A DNA stretch of 33,975 nucleotides from CAVURW01 sp963743595 (GTDB lineage: Bacteria > Verrucomicrobiota > Verrucomicrobiia > Methylacidiphilales > UBA1321), in NCBI GenBank assembly GCA_963743595.1, contig CAVURW010000103.1, forward strand, positions 1 to 33,975. The letters run 5' to 3'. Within the stretch, counting starts at the first letter, position 1, and each line of letters begins with the position of its first letter. The notes beneath the pieces were generated by a model that did no database searches, was not told the DNA's origin, and worked only from the letters and a program-made list of their open reading frames with translations. Shown one piece after another: positions 15,000-22,393 of this stretch. Made by a program: the position numbers and the translations under genes.

Positions 15000-16856
15000 C
15001 TACAGCCGGATGGACGCACCGATTTCAATCGTCTGCCCGGGCGGGATGTGCAGCGATTCAGCCATCGGTCGAGCGGTGCTGGCCAGGAGACGATAGGTGC
15101 TGGCCATGATATCGAATTTGTTATCCAGAATCAGGCTTTCGCGCCCGAGCAGGTAGTAGAGCTGGCGTGTTTGAGGCACGTTGATGAGGATTCGCAGGTC
15201 AGGTTCCAGTTTGGTGAGATTGATCTCTTCCATGAACCCGAAGTCGGCTTCGACGCCGAAGATGCGCTTCTCGTGCTCGTAGATTTTGAGCCGGTTCTTG
15301 GGATCGACGTACGGTTCTGCCGCCACCACCAAGGTCAACACGATGACCTGTTCATGAAGGACCTGAGCGATCTTCATCCAGTGCAGTAGGCTGAGCGGGG
15401 CGATCTTCGGCGTGGCGGAGAGGACGATTCCGGTGTTTCGAATCCGGTGCACATCGGCGATTGTTTGTGACAACTCTTCCAGCGTGATCACGCGACTCAT
15501 CAGGTGGTTGCGCAGGCGACGCCGAGTGTGATCCCACGCGATGAGAACAAAGCCGACGATCAATCCAACACTAACGGGGATGTACCCGCCAGTGGTGAAC
15601 TTGGTCGAGTTCGGCACCAAGAGGGAAATATCCATCGTCAGGAGGAGGAATGCGATCCACGGGATGCGCTTGGTCATGGCGTAACTGATCGCCGCGTAAG
15701 CCAGCGTGGTCGTTAGCATGGTGCTCGTAACGGCAAGACCGTAGGCATCGGCAAGGTTATCGCTCTTCTTATAGATGAGCACGAGGCCGATTGAGCCCAC
15801 TGCCAGAAGAAAGTTAATGAAAGGAAGGTAGATCTGGCCTTCAAACTTGGCGCTGGTGTGCTTGATGGTGGTTCGAGGGCAGTAACCAAGATTGACCGCC
15901 TGTCGGGTCAGCGAAAAAGCTGCGCTGATGAGCGCCTGAGAAGCGATGATGGTCGCCGCCAGTGACAGAAGCGTTAGGGCGAACTGGTACTTGAGCGGCA
16001 CCATGGAGAAGAAGAGGTTGTCAATCGATTCCGGGTGAGAGATGGCAATCGCGCCTTGGCCGATGTAGTTCAGGATGAGACACGGGGCGACCATGAAATT
16101 CCAGGCGATAGAAATGGCGGGGCGACCGAAATGACCCAGATCGGCGTAGAGGGCTTCAGAGCCGGTAATGGCCAGCGTTACGCTTGCCAGTAGAAACATC
16201 GCCTCACTGCCGTGACTGAACAGAAAGCCGAACCCAACCCAGGGATTGAGATCAAGCAGAAGAATGTCGGGGTGCTCGACGATGGGAATGATTCCCGTTA
16301 TCGCCAGCGTGAAAAACCAAACGACCATGATGGGCGCAAAGGCCTTCGATATGAGGTCCGTACCGAAACGTTGCACGGCAAAAAGTAACCCTAGGATGAC
16401 AGAGGTGATGTAGGGATTGGCCCACGCGTCCGGGTTAACGATCGATTTTGTAGCGTCGGCGGGGTCCGGCATGGAGGGCGGCGCCAAGCCTTCAACTGCG
16501 GAGAGAACGGAGATGGCGGGAGTGATGATGCCATCACCGTAGAGAAGGGCCGCTCCGCCGATGAGCGTGTACATAAGCCATTTCTGGTTAGGGGTATGCG
16601 TCTTGGCCAAGGCAAGGAGAGCAAAAACACCGCCCTCCCCGTGATTACTGAATTTCAAGAGAAAGTGGACGTACTTGAGGGAAACGATCGCCAGCAGATA
16701 CCAGACGATGAGGCTGACCGCGCCGTCGATATGCACCGCGTCTCGGTGATCTTGAATGCACTGTTTCAACGTATAGATGGGCGAAGTTCCAATATCGCCA
16801 AAGACGACGCCGAGGCTGCCGATGGCCAGCCATCCAACGGGGACGTTAGTTTTCAT
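15000..16856 (-). CDS. kup: Low-affinity potassium transporter Kup
   Basis: A 618-residue protein of the KUP/HAK/KT family, the usual length. It opens with GSLGVVFGDIGTSPIYTLKQC, the family signature including GDIGTSP at about residues 20-26, followed by roughly twelve hydrophobic helices and a soluble C-terminal domain (VPQTRQLYYLLGRESLI). It moves K+ (with H+) into the cell across the inner membrane. It is divergent from the first bactofilin gene. A second K+ system, kdp, appears at the right end of the window but its kdpA is disrupted, which could leave Kup as the working route if the disruption is real. Confidence 0.97.
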   Translation of the reverse strand: MKTNVPVGWLAIGSLGVVFGDIGTSPIYTLKQCIQDHRDAVHIDGAVSLIVWYLLAIVSLKYVHFLLKFSNHGEGGVFALLALAKTHTPNQKWLMYTLIGGAALLYGDGIITPAISVLSAVEGLAPPSMPDPADATKSIVNPDAWANPYITSVILGLLFAVQRFGTDLISKAFAPIMVVWFFTLAITGIIPIVEHPDILLLDLNPWVGFGFLFSHGSEAMFLLASVTLAITGSEALYADLGHFGRPAISIAWNFMVAPCLILNYIGQGAIAISHPESIDNLFFSMVPLKYQFALTLLSLAATIIASQALISAAFSLTRQAVNLGYCPRTTIKHTSAKFEGQIYLPFINFLLAVGSIGLVLIYKKSDNLADAYGLAVTSTMLTTTLAYAAISYAMTKRIPWIAFLLLTMDISLLVPNSTKFTTGGYIPVSVGLIVGFVLIAWDHTRRRLRNHLMSRVITLEELSQTIADVHRIRNTGIVLSATPKIAPLSLLHWMKIAQVLHEQVIVLTLVVAAEPYVDPKNRLKIYEHEKRIFGVEADFGFMEEINLTKLEPDLRILINVPQTRQLYYLLGRESLILDNKFDIMASTYRLLASTARPMAESLHIPPGQTIEIGASIRL

Positions 16857-16959
16857 TCGAGCGAAACTAGGCGAATTCTCGAGTAGAAGGGAAGAGAAAT
16901 GCTCGGACGGGAAGGTTGCGGATATGAAATCAGCAGCCTGCTAGACTAACTCCGCCGAG

Positions 16960-17343
16960 ATGGTTAGGATACGGCCCACGTTACTTATGGCCGCTACAAA
17001 TCATGGAGTCTCAATACGGGTTGGTTCACATTGTGAACTGAAGGGCGATCTGGCGATGGTGCGGGATGCGGTGTTCGAGGGGCGCTTGACCGGGACATTG
17101 AATTCGAAGGGTCGGCTGGAGGTGGCGGATGGCGGCGAAGTGCTGGGACACGTGGAAGTCGGCTCACTTGGGCTAAAAAAGGGCGGGCGCATCACAGGCT
17201 CGCTCGTTGTGGGCAGCACGGCTCCAGCTCCGATTGCGCCATCCAGGACCGAACGGCCGTCAGCACCTGCTGGACCGGCCAAGAAGGGCAAGTTTGTTCG
17301 TGGTCTTGAAGAGCTTGCTAAATTTGCATTGGGGCGGAAGTAG
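16960..17343 (+). CDS. Bactofilin family protein
   Basis: A 127-residue protein with the bactofilin (DUF583) beta-helix: repeated short turns such as CELKGDLAMVRDAVFEGRLTG, then RLEVADGGEVLGHVEVGSLGL and GGRITGSLVVGS, each with hydrophobic-Gly spacing. Bactofilins form cytoskeletal filaments at the membrane and scaffold cell-wall or morphogenesis enzymes. The C-terminus is a disordered Pro/Ala stretch followed by a basic helix (KKGKFVRGLEELAKFALGRK in part). ATG 16960 or 16987 (MAATNHG) may be used; neither has a strong ribosome binding site. The second bactofilin follows after 9 bases. Confidence 0.82.
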   Translation: MVRIRPTLLMAATNHGVSIRVGSHCELKGDLAMVRDAVFEGRLTGTLNSKGRLEVADGGEVLGHVEVGSLGLKKGGRITGSLVVGSTAPAPIAPSRTERPSAPAGPAKKGKFVRGLEELAKFALGRK

Positions 17344-17352
17344 CGGCGCGTT

Positions 17353-18117
17353 ATGGCTGGATTAGGAGGTAAAAAGGCGCCGCAGCGAGAGGTCATCTGT
17401 CCTCACTGCCGTGCTGAGCAGATGCAACCGGAGGAGGCGATCTCCACCACCTGCCGGTCTTGCGGTAAATATTTTAAATTACACGACGGGAAGCACGCGA
17501 AGGAGCCCGCTAAGGATACCGGACACGCGGCACGAGTGGCGGCGGCAAAATCAGTGCACACGCGAAGCGTCGTCTGCGGGAAGTGTCGAACCCTCAATAA
17601 AGTGACCGATGCGGCCCTCTCCACCCAGTGCATGAAATGTGCGAATTACCTGGATCTGCGGGATCAGGTGATTCGCGGAACCAGCACCGAGCGTGTCCAT
17701 ACCTATGGCGAAGTGACATTTGCGGCGGGCTCGTTGTTTCGCGGTTTCTCGGTGGAGGCGACGCGAATCGAAATTCTCGGGAAGGTCTCGAGTCGACTGG
17801 AGGCGGCCGAGCAGATCACTGTGGCGTCCGGCAGCCAGGTCTCTGGAGAGATTCGAGGCAAGACCATCGTGGTTCAGCGCGGTGCGGTGGTAGCTGTGGA
17901 ACTGGTGGTATGCCGACGACTGGTGGTGGAAGGGCAAGTCGATGTGAACGGAACGGTCGAGGCTCAACAGGTCATTGTGAATCGCGGTGGTAATTTACGG
18001 GCACGTCGCTTTGAAGTACAAGAGGTGGAAGTGGAGCAGCAAGGCTTCATGAATGGACGCGTGGAGATTCGCGAAACCTGGCCGGAAGAGGTCATTTTCG
18101 AAGAGACGGAAGAGTAA
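17353..18117 (+). CDS. Bactofilin with two N-terminal zinc ribbons
   Basis: A 254-residue protein. Two zinc-ribbon-like knuckles precede the filament domain: Cys16-x2-Cys19 with Cys34-x2-Cys37, and Cys75-x2-Cys78 with Cys93-x2-Cys96. A Lys-rich linker lies between them. From about residue 110 the bactofilin beta-helix follows (HTYGEVTFAAGSLFRGFS, ILGKVSSRLEAAEQITV, SGSQVSGEIRGKTIVVQRG). It ends with an acidic tail (EEVIFEETEE). It starts 9 bases after the shorter bactofilin, so the two may form a mixed filament. Zinc ribbons on a bactofilin could recruit nucleic acid or protein partners; this is inference. Confidence 0.85.
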   Translation: MAGLGGKKAPQREVICPHCRAEQMQPEEAISTTCRSCGKYFKLHDGKHAKEPAKDTGHAARVAAAKSVHTRSVVCGKCRTLNKVTDAALSTQCMKCANYLDLRDQVIRGTSTERVHTYGEVTFAAGSLFRGFSVEATRIEILGKVSSRLEAAEQITVASGSQVSGEIRGKTIVVQRGAVVAVELVVCRRLVVEGQVDVNGTVEAQQVIVNRGGNLRARRFEVQEVEVEQQGFMNGRVEIRETWPEEVIFEETEE

Positions 18118-18207
18118 CATCTTGTACGATTAACGGTTTCAGCTATTGAGTTTTAAATACGATCAATGCAGATTAAGCATTCGGCTACTCACCCGAGGTC
18201 GTTCAAA

Positions 18208-18690
18208 ATGTTTAGCAAAATCAAAGCGTTGTTCGGTGTTGTGAAGGATCCAACTCTCGACGTCACTGCCGATGTCGACCATGTCGAAGTGGGCAATGGA
18301 TTCATCATCTTGGCCATGCGCGTGACCTGGCATAACGAGACAAGTGAGCCCATTCTCATTAAGGGCGCTCAGGTCAAGATGTTCAATTCGCACAAAGAAC
18401 TCGAGGCGACTTTCAATTACGGCGGCATCTTTAAGCGAGCGCCGGATCAAAAGGCGATCGATAAATTGCCGCGAGTGGAGTCATTCGACGTTCGCCCCGA
18501 GCGGCGCGTGTCGGCCTGCCTTCGTTTCTTTACACGAGACATTAACGCCCTGCCGGACGGTACTTATGCCGGCGGCTTTTACTCGATCGTCGCGGAAGGC
18601 GCGTATGCGCATAAGGTGCAGCTCATAATCAACTCGCGAAACAAGTATAGGACCGTCGAAGGTTGGACGGAACATGCGGCAGGTTTCTAG
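18208..18690 (+). CDS. Conserved-looking protein of unknown function (160 aa)
   Basis: ATG 18208 (MFSKIKALFGVVKDP) is preferred over ATG 18166 because CGAGG lies nine bases before it and the N-terminus then has no odd His-rich extension. The protein alternates short hydrophobic and polar stretches (LDVTADVDHVEVGNGFIILAM in part, RVTWHNETSEPILIKGAQV, SACLRFFTRDI), as expected of a beta-sandwich. It has no signal peptide or membrane segment. I do not recognise the family. It stands between the bactofilin pair and a secreted protein, so a cell-envelope role is conceivable but unproven. Confidence 0.7.
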   Translation: MFSKIKALFGVVKDPTLDVTADVDHVEVGNGFIILAMRVTWHNETSEPILIKGAQVKMFNSHKELEATFNYGGIFKRAPDQKAIDKLPRVESFDVRPERRVSACLRFFTRDINALPDGTYAGGFYSIVAEGAYAHKVQLIINSRNKYRTVEGWTEHAAGF

Positions 18691-18816
18691 ATCGCCCTGC
18701 TCTCAAGTCCGCCGTCGAAAAGCTGTAAGGGGAAGATTCGTATGGGCTTCGAAAAAAGGCTCAAAAAACCACAAACTGATAATGTTCCGATAAGGTTTCT
18801 CTGGTACGGTCGTCGC

Positions 18817-19272
18817 GTGAAACATAACATTCTCTCTAAAATTACTGCACTCGTGATTGCCTCTTTTGTTCTGGTACCTGCAACCAGTCTTAAAGCCCAA
18901 AACACGCCACCCTCCACCAACTCCACCGACGCGACCCCCACACCGACTCCGGCACCGGCACCCTCCACCACGGCACCCGACACCAGCACCGTCGCCGGCA
19001 AAATCAAGAGCATTGATATGACCGGAAAGACCTTCACTGTTGCCAAGAAAAAGCAATCGAGCGTCATTACCTTCACGGACTCCACGACTTTTACCTTGGG
19101 AAAAAAGCCCGGCAGCTCATCCGACCTCGTTGAAGGCGCATCAGCGACCGCGACCTGCACCACCGGTTCCGACGGCAAACTTACCGCGACTTCCGTCGTG
19201 ATCAAGAAGGGTAAGAAGCCAGCGCCGACTGCAGCTCCTACAACCACTTCTGCACCAACACCCGCAACCTAA
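18817..19272 (+). CDS. Secreted DUF5666-like protein with Pro/Thr linkers
   Basis: GTG 18817 gives a 151-residue protein with a clear signal peptide (MKHNILSKITALVIASFVL then VPATSLKAQ, cleavage near residue 27). ATG 18742 would add 25 residues in front and make the signal peptide implausibly long. The mature protein has a Pro/Thr linker (TPTPTPAPAPSTT), a domain with VAGKIKSIDMTGKTFTVA, TFTDSTTFTL and DLVEGASATATC, and a second Pro/Thr/Ala tail. The domain resembles DUF5666-type OB folds in periplasmic proteins, at moderate confidence. A strong intrinsic terminator follows at 19292. Confidence 0.72.
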   Translation: MKHNILSKITALVIASFVLVPATSLKAQNTPPSTNSTDATPTPTPAPAPSTTAPDTSTVAGKIKSIDMTGKTFTVAKKKQSSVITFTDSTTFTLGKKPGSSSDLVEGASATATCTTGSDGKLTATSVVIKKGKKPAPTAAPTTTSAPTPAT

Positions 19273-19291
19273 CCTTAAACGAAGATTAGCC

Positions 19292-19332
19292 ATCGCCGTA
19301 CCCGATGACCTTGGGTACGGCGATTCTATTTT
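19292..19332 (+). terminator. Strong intrinsic terminator
   Basis: A perfect 12-bp stem (ATCGCCGTACCC 19292-19303 with GGGTACGGCGAT 19313-19324) closes a 9-base loop and is followed by TCTATTTT. It ends the transcript of the DUF5666-like gene. Confidence 0.88.
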
Positions 19333-19418
19333 GTAGACCGGGAGAAATGGGTAGAGTTCAACGTAATCGGCAAGGATCATGGATTGCTCCGGCTCGATGA
19401 AACCACTAAAAGCAGGGG

Positions 19419-21419
19419 ATGCACACGGGGCCGATTCAGATCGCTGCGGTTACATGGGTTTTTGCGTTTTGCGTTTGGACCGATCTACAGGGTCAGACGA
19501 CGGCTGCTCAGACGAATTCGATATCAAACCCGCCTGCTTCAGCCTCACCAAATTCGACGGACCAGGCAAAGCTCTATTTTCAACAGCAACTCGAATTAGC
19601 AAAGAGCGGAGACACCCAGGCGATGGCTGACTTGGCTCTCTGCTATGCAAATGGAAAAGGGGTGATCGCCAACCCAGGGGAGGCCTTCAAGTGGGCGCTA
19701 AAGAACGCCGAGACTGGCGATCCGCGAGGTCAGAGCCTGGTAGGACAGTTCTACCAAGTCGGTTGCGGCGTAGTGGCGGACAAAAAGCAGGCTTTAGCAT
19801 GGATTGAAATGGCAGCAGTTGCCGAAGAACCATTCGCTCAATTTAAATTGGGCTTGCTGTACCAGCAAGGAGATGGACTGCCGCAAGATAACGCTAAGGC
19901 GGGCGAGTGGTTCAGGAAGGCAGCGATTCAGGGGCATAGCGACGCCAAACTGGAGTATGCAAATTGCCTGCTTCAAGGCGTGGGCATGAAGGAAGACGAT
20001 GAACAGGCGTTAGCGTACTATCTCAGCTCACTCGACCGGAGCGATGCGCGATTAAACATCGGACTTTGCTACGAATATGGAGCATTCGTTAGGGCAGATC
20101 TTGTCATTGCCTATGCTTGGTACCTGAACTCACTGGAACTGGATCAGACGGCTGCCAAATATGCCGCCAAGCTAAAAGCCAAATTAACTCCAAATCAGAT
20201 CGCCCAAGCCCAGAAAGAGAATGTGGAGATCAATAAAGTTGAAAGCCCGTCAACTCCAGTTCAATCCGATCTTACTGTTCAATTCAACGGCGATTCGGTG
20301 ACTGTGCCGTTCGAGTGCGATTATGGTCAGATCGTGATTTCGATGCAGATCAATGGAACCGATGTCAAAATGCTCGTGGATACAGGCGCAAGCTTTAGCA
20401 CGGTGGATTCGAATCTGGCCAAGCTCAAGTTATCCACTAACCGATATTTTTCCGCTTCGGGAACTGGAGCCGATAAGATTCTGGTCGGCTATTGTAACGG
20501 GGTCGATCTGTCGCTCGGTGGAATTGCGATGTCCCAAGCGAAACTCACCCTCTATCCCAACTTCGACCTTGATCAGTACCTAGGCGAGCGCGTGGACGGC
20601 ATTGTCGGGAATGATGTTCTCAGTAAATTCGTAGCGAATTTTGATTTTGTGAATCGAAAACTTACTTTTTATAAACCGGGCACTTTTAAGGCAACAGCGG
20701 GCATGGACCCGATTTCCATTAACCAACGACCGCCCGGGCTGGAGTTCGTAAAGGGGCTGGAGTTCGTTAAGGGTGTATTGGGCTCTGGGACGACCGCGAT
20801 TGATGGCTGGTTCCTGATCGATACGGGAGACGCCGGAGGTTTGACGGTTAACAAAGCTTTGCAGGACGTGTGTCCGAAGTTCTCGGTGGATAACCCGATA
20901 AATTCGGCGTTCTGGGGGCTCGGTGGTCTCAGCCATACCATTATCGGGACGACTGCTGAATTCGTTCTCGACAAGACGGTCCTCAAGAGACCGGTGGTGT
21001 CGCTCGTTATCGAAAACCAGGGATTCAACGCTCCTGAGGGTATTTTGGGGCGCGGGGTGCTCAGTCGTTTTGATATGACCCTGGATGGTCCAAACTCGGA
21101 GTTGTACCTAACACCCAATGCGCTTATTTCTGCCCGCTACAGTCGTGACAATCTTGGCGTGGGCATTAAGACGGGCAAAGGAGATTACCACTCCTTCTAT
21201 GTCTACCGGACGATTGAAGGACGCCCCGGCTCCGTCGCGGGGCTTAAGGAGGGTGATCAGATCCTTTCCGTCGACGGCATTACCACTTCTGCAATGGTTT
21301 TGCCCAAACTAAAGGACGCGCTTACAAAGATCGGTACTCATTCCCTAGTTGTACAGTCTGTCGGCACGAAACGTACTCTCGAGTTAAAAATCACCGAACC
21401 GTCAACCATGGGAGAGTAG
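19419..21419 (+). CDS. Secreted Sel1-repeat / retropepsin-like aspartic protease / PDZ protein
   Basis: A 666-residue protein. A hydrophobic N-terminus (IAAVTWVFAFCVW) suggests export, with cleavage after about residue 25. Residues ~60-265 hold about five Sel1-type (TPR-like) repeats, for example ADLALCYANGKGV and FKLGLLYQQGDGLPQD. Two aspartic-protease halves follow: the first with LVDTGASFSTVD (Asp321) and GIVGNDVLSKF, the second with LIDTGDAGGLTV (Asp468) and GILGRGVLSRF. Two DTG motifs in one chain would make a pepsin-like active site without dimerisation. A C-terminal PDZ domain begins near residue 580 (GVGIKTGKG...GSVAGLKEGDQILSVDG). It probably acts in the periplasm. AGGGG lies directly against the ATG, so the exact start is less sure. 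Confidence 0.85.
   Translation: MHTGPIQIAAVTWVFAFCVWTDLQGQTTAAQTNSISNPPASASPNSTDQAKLYFQQQLELAKSGDTQAMADLALCYANGKGVIANPGEAFKWALKNAETGDPRGQSLVGQFYQVGCGVVADKKQALAWIEMAAVAEEPFAQFKLGLLYQQGDGLPQDNAKAGEWFRKAAIQGHSDAKLEYANCLLQGVGMKEDDEQALAYYLSSLDRSDARLNIGLCYEYGAFVRADLVIAYAWYLNSLELDQTAAKYAAKLKAKLTPNQIAQAQKENVEINKVESPSTPVQSDLTVQFNGDSVTVPFECDYGQIVISMQINGTDVKMLVDTGASFSTVDSNLAKLKLSTNRYFSASGTGADKILVGYCNGVDLSLGGIAMSQAKLTLYPNFDLDQYLGERVDGIVGNDVLSKFVANFDFVNRKLTFYKPGTFKATAGMDPISINQRPPGLEFVKGLEFVKGVLGSGTTAIDGWFLIDTGDAGGLTVNKALQDVCPKFSVDNPINSAFWGLGGLSHTIIGTTAEFVLDKTVLKRPVVSLVIENQGFNAPEGILGRGVLSRFDMTLDGPNSELYLTPNALISARYSRDNLGVGIKTGKGDYHSFYVYRTIEGRPGSVAGLKEGDQILSVDGITTSAMVLPKLKDALTKIGTHSLVVQSVGTKRTLELKITEPSTMGE
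20736..20771 (+). repeat. 18-bp in-frame tandem duplication inside the protease gene
   Basis: Two adjacent 18-base units (20736-20753 and 20754-20771) are identical except for one silent change (GTA/GTT), so GLEFVK is encoded twice. It sits between the two aspartic-protease halves and does not break the frame. Confidence 0.85.
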
Positions 21420-21471
21420 TCCGATTCAGGCTACCCAACCTAGTGGTGTAGTGGTGCATCTAATGCGGGGA

Positions 21472-21813
21472 CTAACCGGGCGGCCAACCCAACGCGCGAC
21501 CACCGAGCACATGAATATGGAGATGTGGAACCGTTTCGCCGCCATGCTCACCGTTATTGATCACCGTGCGGAATCCGGTCTCCGCGATTCCGAGGTCTCC
21601 CGCCACCTTTCGGACAACACCGAGTAAATGGCCTAACAGAGCGGCGTCATCGGCAGTAGAAAGAGCCAAGCGCGGAATCACCTTCTTCGGAATGACCAAC
21701 ACATGGACGGGCGCTCGGGGAAACTTATCCCGGATAACGATGCACTTATCGTCCTCAAAAACGACGTCAGAGGGCAACTCCCGGTCGATTATCCGTTCGA
21801 AAATTGTCTTCAC
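21472..21813 (-). CDS. HIT family (histidine triad) nucleotide hydrolase
   Basis: GTG 21813 gives a 113-residue protein beginning VKTIFERIIDRELPSDVVFEDD in type, the normal HINT/PKCI start. The histidine triad HLHIHVLGG is near residue 100, and APVHVLVIPKK is also characteristic. HIT proteins hydrolyse AMP-N- and AMP-O-linked compounds. A longer frame reaches back to 21912 inside glnB but is not family-like. The gene begins 19 bases after glnB and is probably on the same transcript. Physiological substrate not determinable here. Confidence 0.9.
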   Translation of the reverse strand: MKTIFERIIDRELPSDVVFEDDKCIVIRDKFPRAPVHVLVIPKKVIPRLALSTADDAALLGHLLGVVRKVAGDLGIAETGFRTVINNGEHGGETVPHLHIHVLGGRALGWPPG

Positions 21814-21832
21814 CGTCGAGTCGTAAAATGCC

Positions 21833-22177
21833 TTAGACGGCTTTTTCGCCGCGCTCTTCTGTCCGAATACGAATGGCTTCTTCGACGGGGATAATAAAGA
21901 TTTTACCGTCACCGATCTTGCCGGTCTTGGCGGCTTTCTGGACGGTTTCGATCGCTTTCTGGACCAAATCTTCGCGCAAAACGACTTCGATTTTCACTTT
22001 GGGCAAGAAATCGACGGTGTACTCGCTTCCACGATAGATTTCGGTGTGACCCTTTTGGCGTCCGAAACCTTTGACTTCACTGACGGTCAATCCTTCGATT
22101 CCCAGTTCCGTGAGAGCTTCTTTAACTTCTTCCAGCTTAAATGGTTTGATGATGGCTTCAAGTTTCCGCAGGGACAT
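21833..22177 (-). CDS. glnB: Nitrogen regulatory PII protein
   Basis: A 114-residue PII signal protein. It begins LRKLEAIIKPFKLEEVKEAL, has the T-loop QKGHTEIYRGSEYTVDFLPK with Tyr53 (the position uridylylated in GlnB/GlnK homologues), and the ATP-binding KIGDGKIFIIPVEEAIRIRT. PII senses 2-oxoglutarate and ATP/ADP and controls glutamine synthetase, ammonium channels and transcription. No amtB is beside it; a porin gene is upstream and a HIT gene downstream. A sigma-54-type promoter stands about 48 bases before the ATG, which fits nitrogen-limited expression. glnB versus glnK cannot be decided here. Confidence 0.96.
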   Translation of the reverse strand: MSLRKLEAIIKPFKLEEVKEALTELGIEGLTVSEVKGFGRQKGHTEIYRGSEYTVDFLPKVKIEVVLREDLVQKAIETVQKAAKTGKIGDGKIFIIPVEEAIRIRTEERGEKAV

Positions 22178-22224
22178 ATGATTCTCCAGGTATTTGAGTA
22201 CTTGTTTAGTTGTTTAATTAGAAA

Positions 22225-22239
22225 GCACAGCTTGTGCCA
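22225..22239 (-). promoter_or_regulatory. Sigma-54-type promoter of glnB
   Basis: On the minus strand TGGCACA, four bases, then GTGC (22239 to 22225) fits the -24/-12 pattern TGGCACG-N4-TTGC at the exact spacing, missing only one position in each box. Predicted start is near 22213, about 35 bases before the glnB ATG. Transcription from such sites needs RpoN and an activator such as NtrC; neither gene is in the window. Confidence 0.72.
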
Positions 22240-22342
22240 AGGAAACCGATTGGAGTCAATGCTCTTGCGGGATACGACCAACTCCTACAGGCTAACCTAC
22301 GCAACTTAGAGGCATTGTTGTCTTTTTACCAGAACGAACAAT

Positions 22343-22381
22343 AAAAAACCCCGAACACCTTTCGATGCTCGGGGCTTTTTT
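22343..22381 (-). terminator. Intrinsic terminator downstream of the porin
   Basis: CCCCGA (22349-22354) pairs with TCGGGG (22369-22374), extended by an A-tract on one side and a T-tract on the other. It follows the porin stop codon by about a dozen bases on the minus strand and would separate the porin transcript from glnB. The flanking A and T runs make it potentially bidirectional. Confidence 0.85.
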
Positions 22382-22393
22382 GGCTAACTCAAA

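Noticed and set aside
18687..19247. Minus-strand 186-codon frame opposite the DUF5666-like gene
   Set aside because: Val/Gly-rich mirror of the Pro/Thr-rich plus-strand gene, with no ribosome binding site or family; the plus-strand frame has a signal peptide and a strong terminator.
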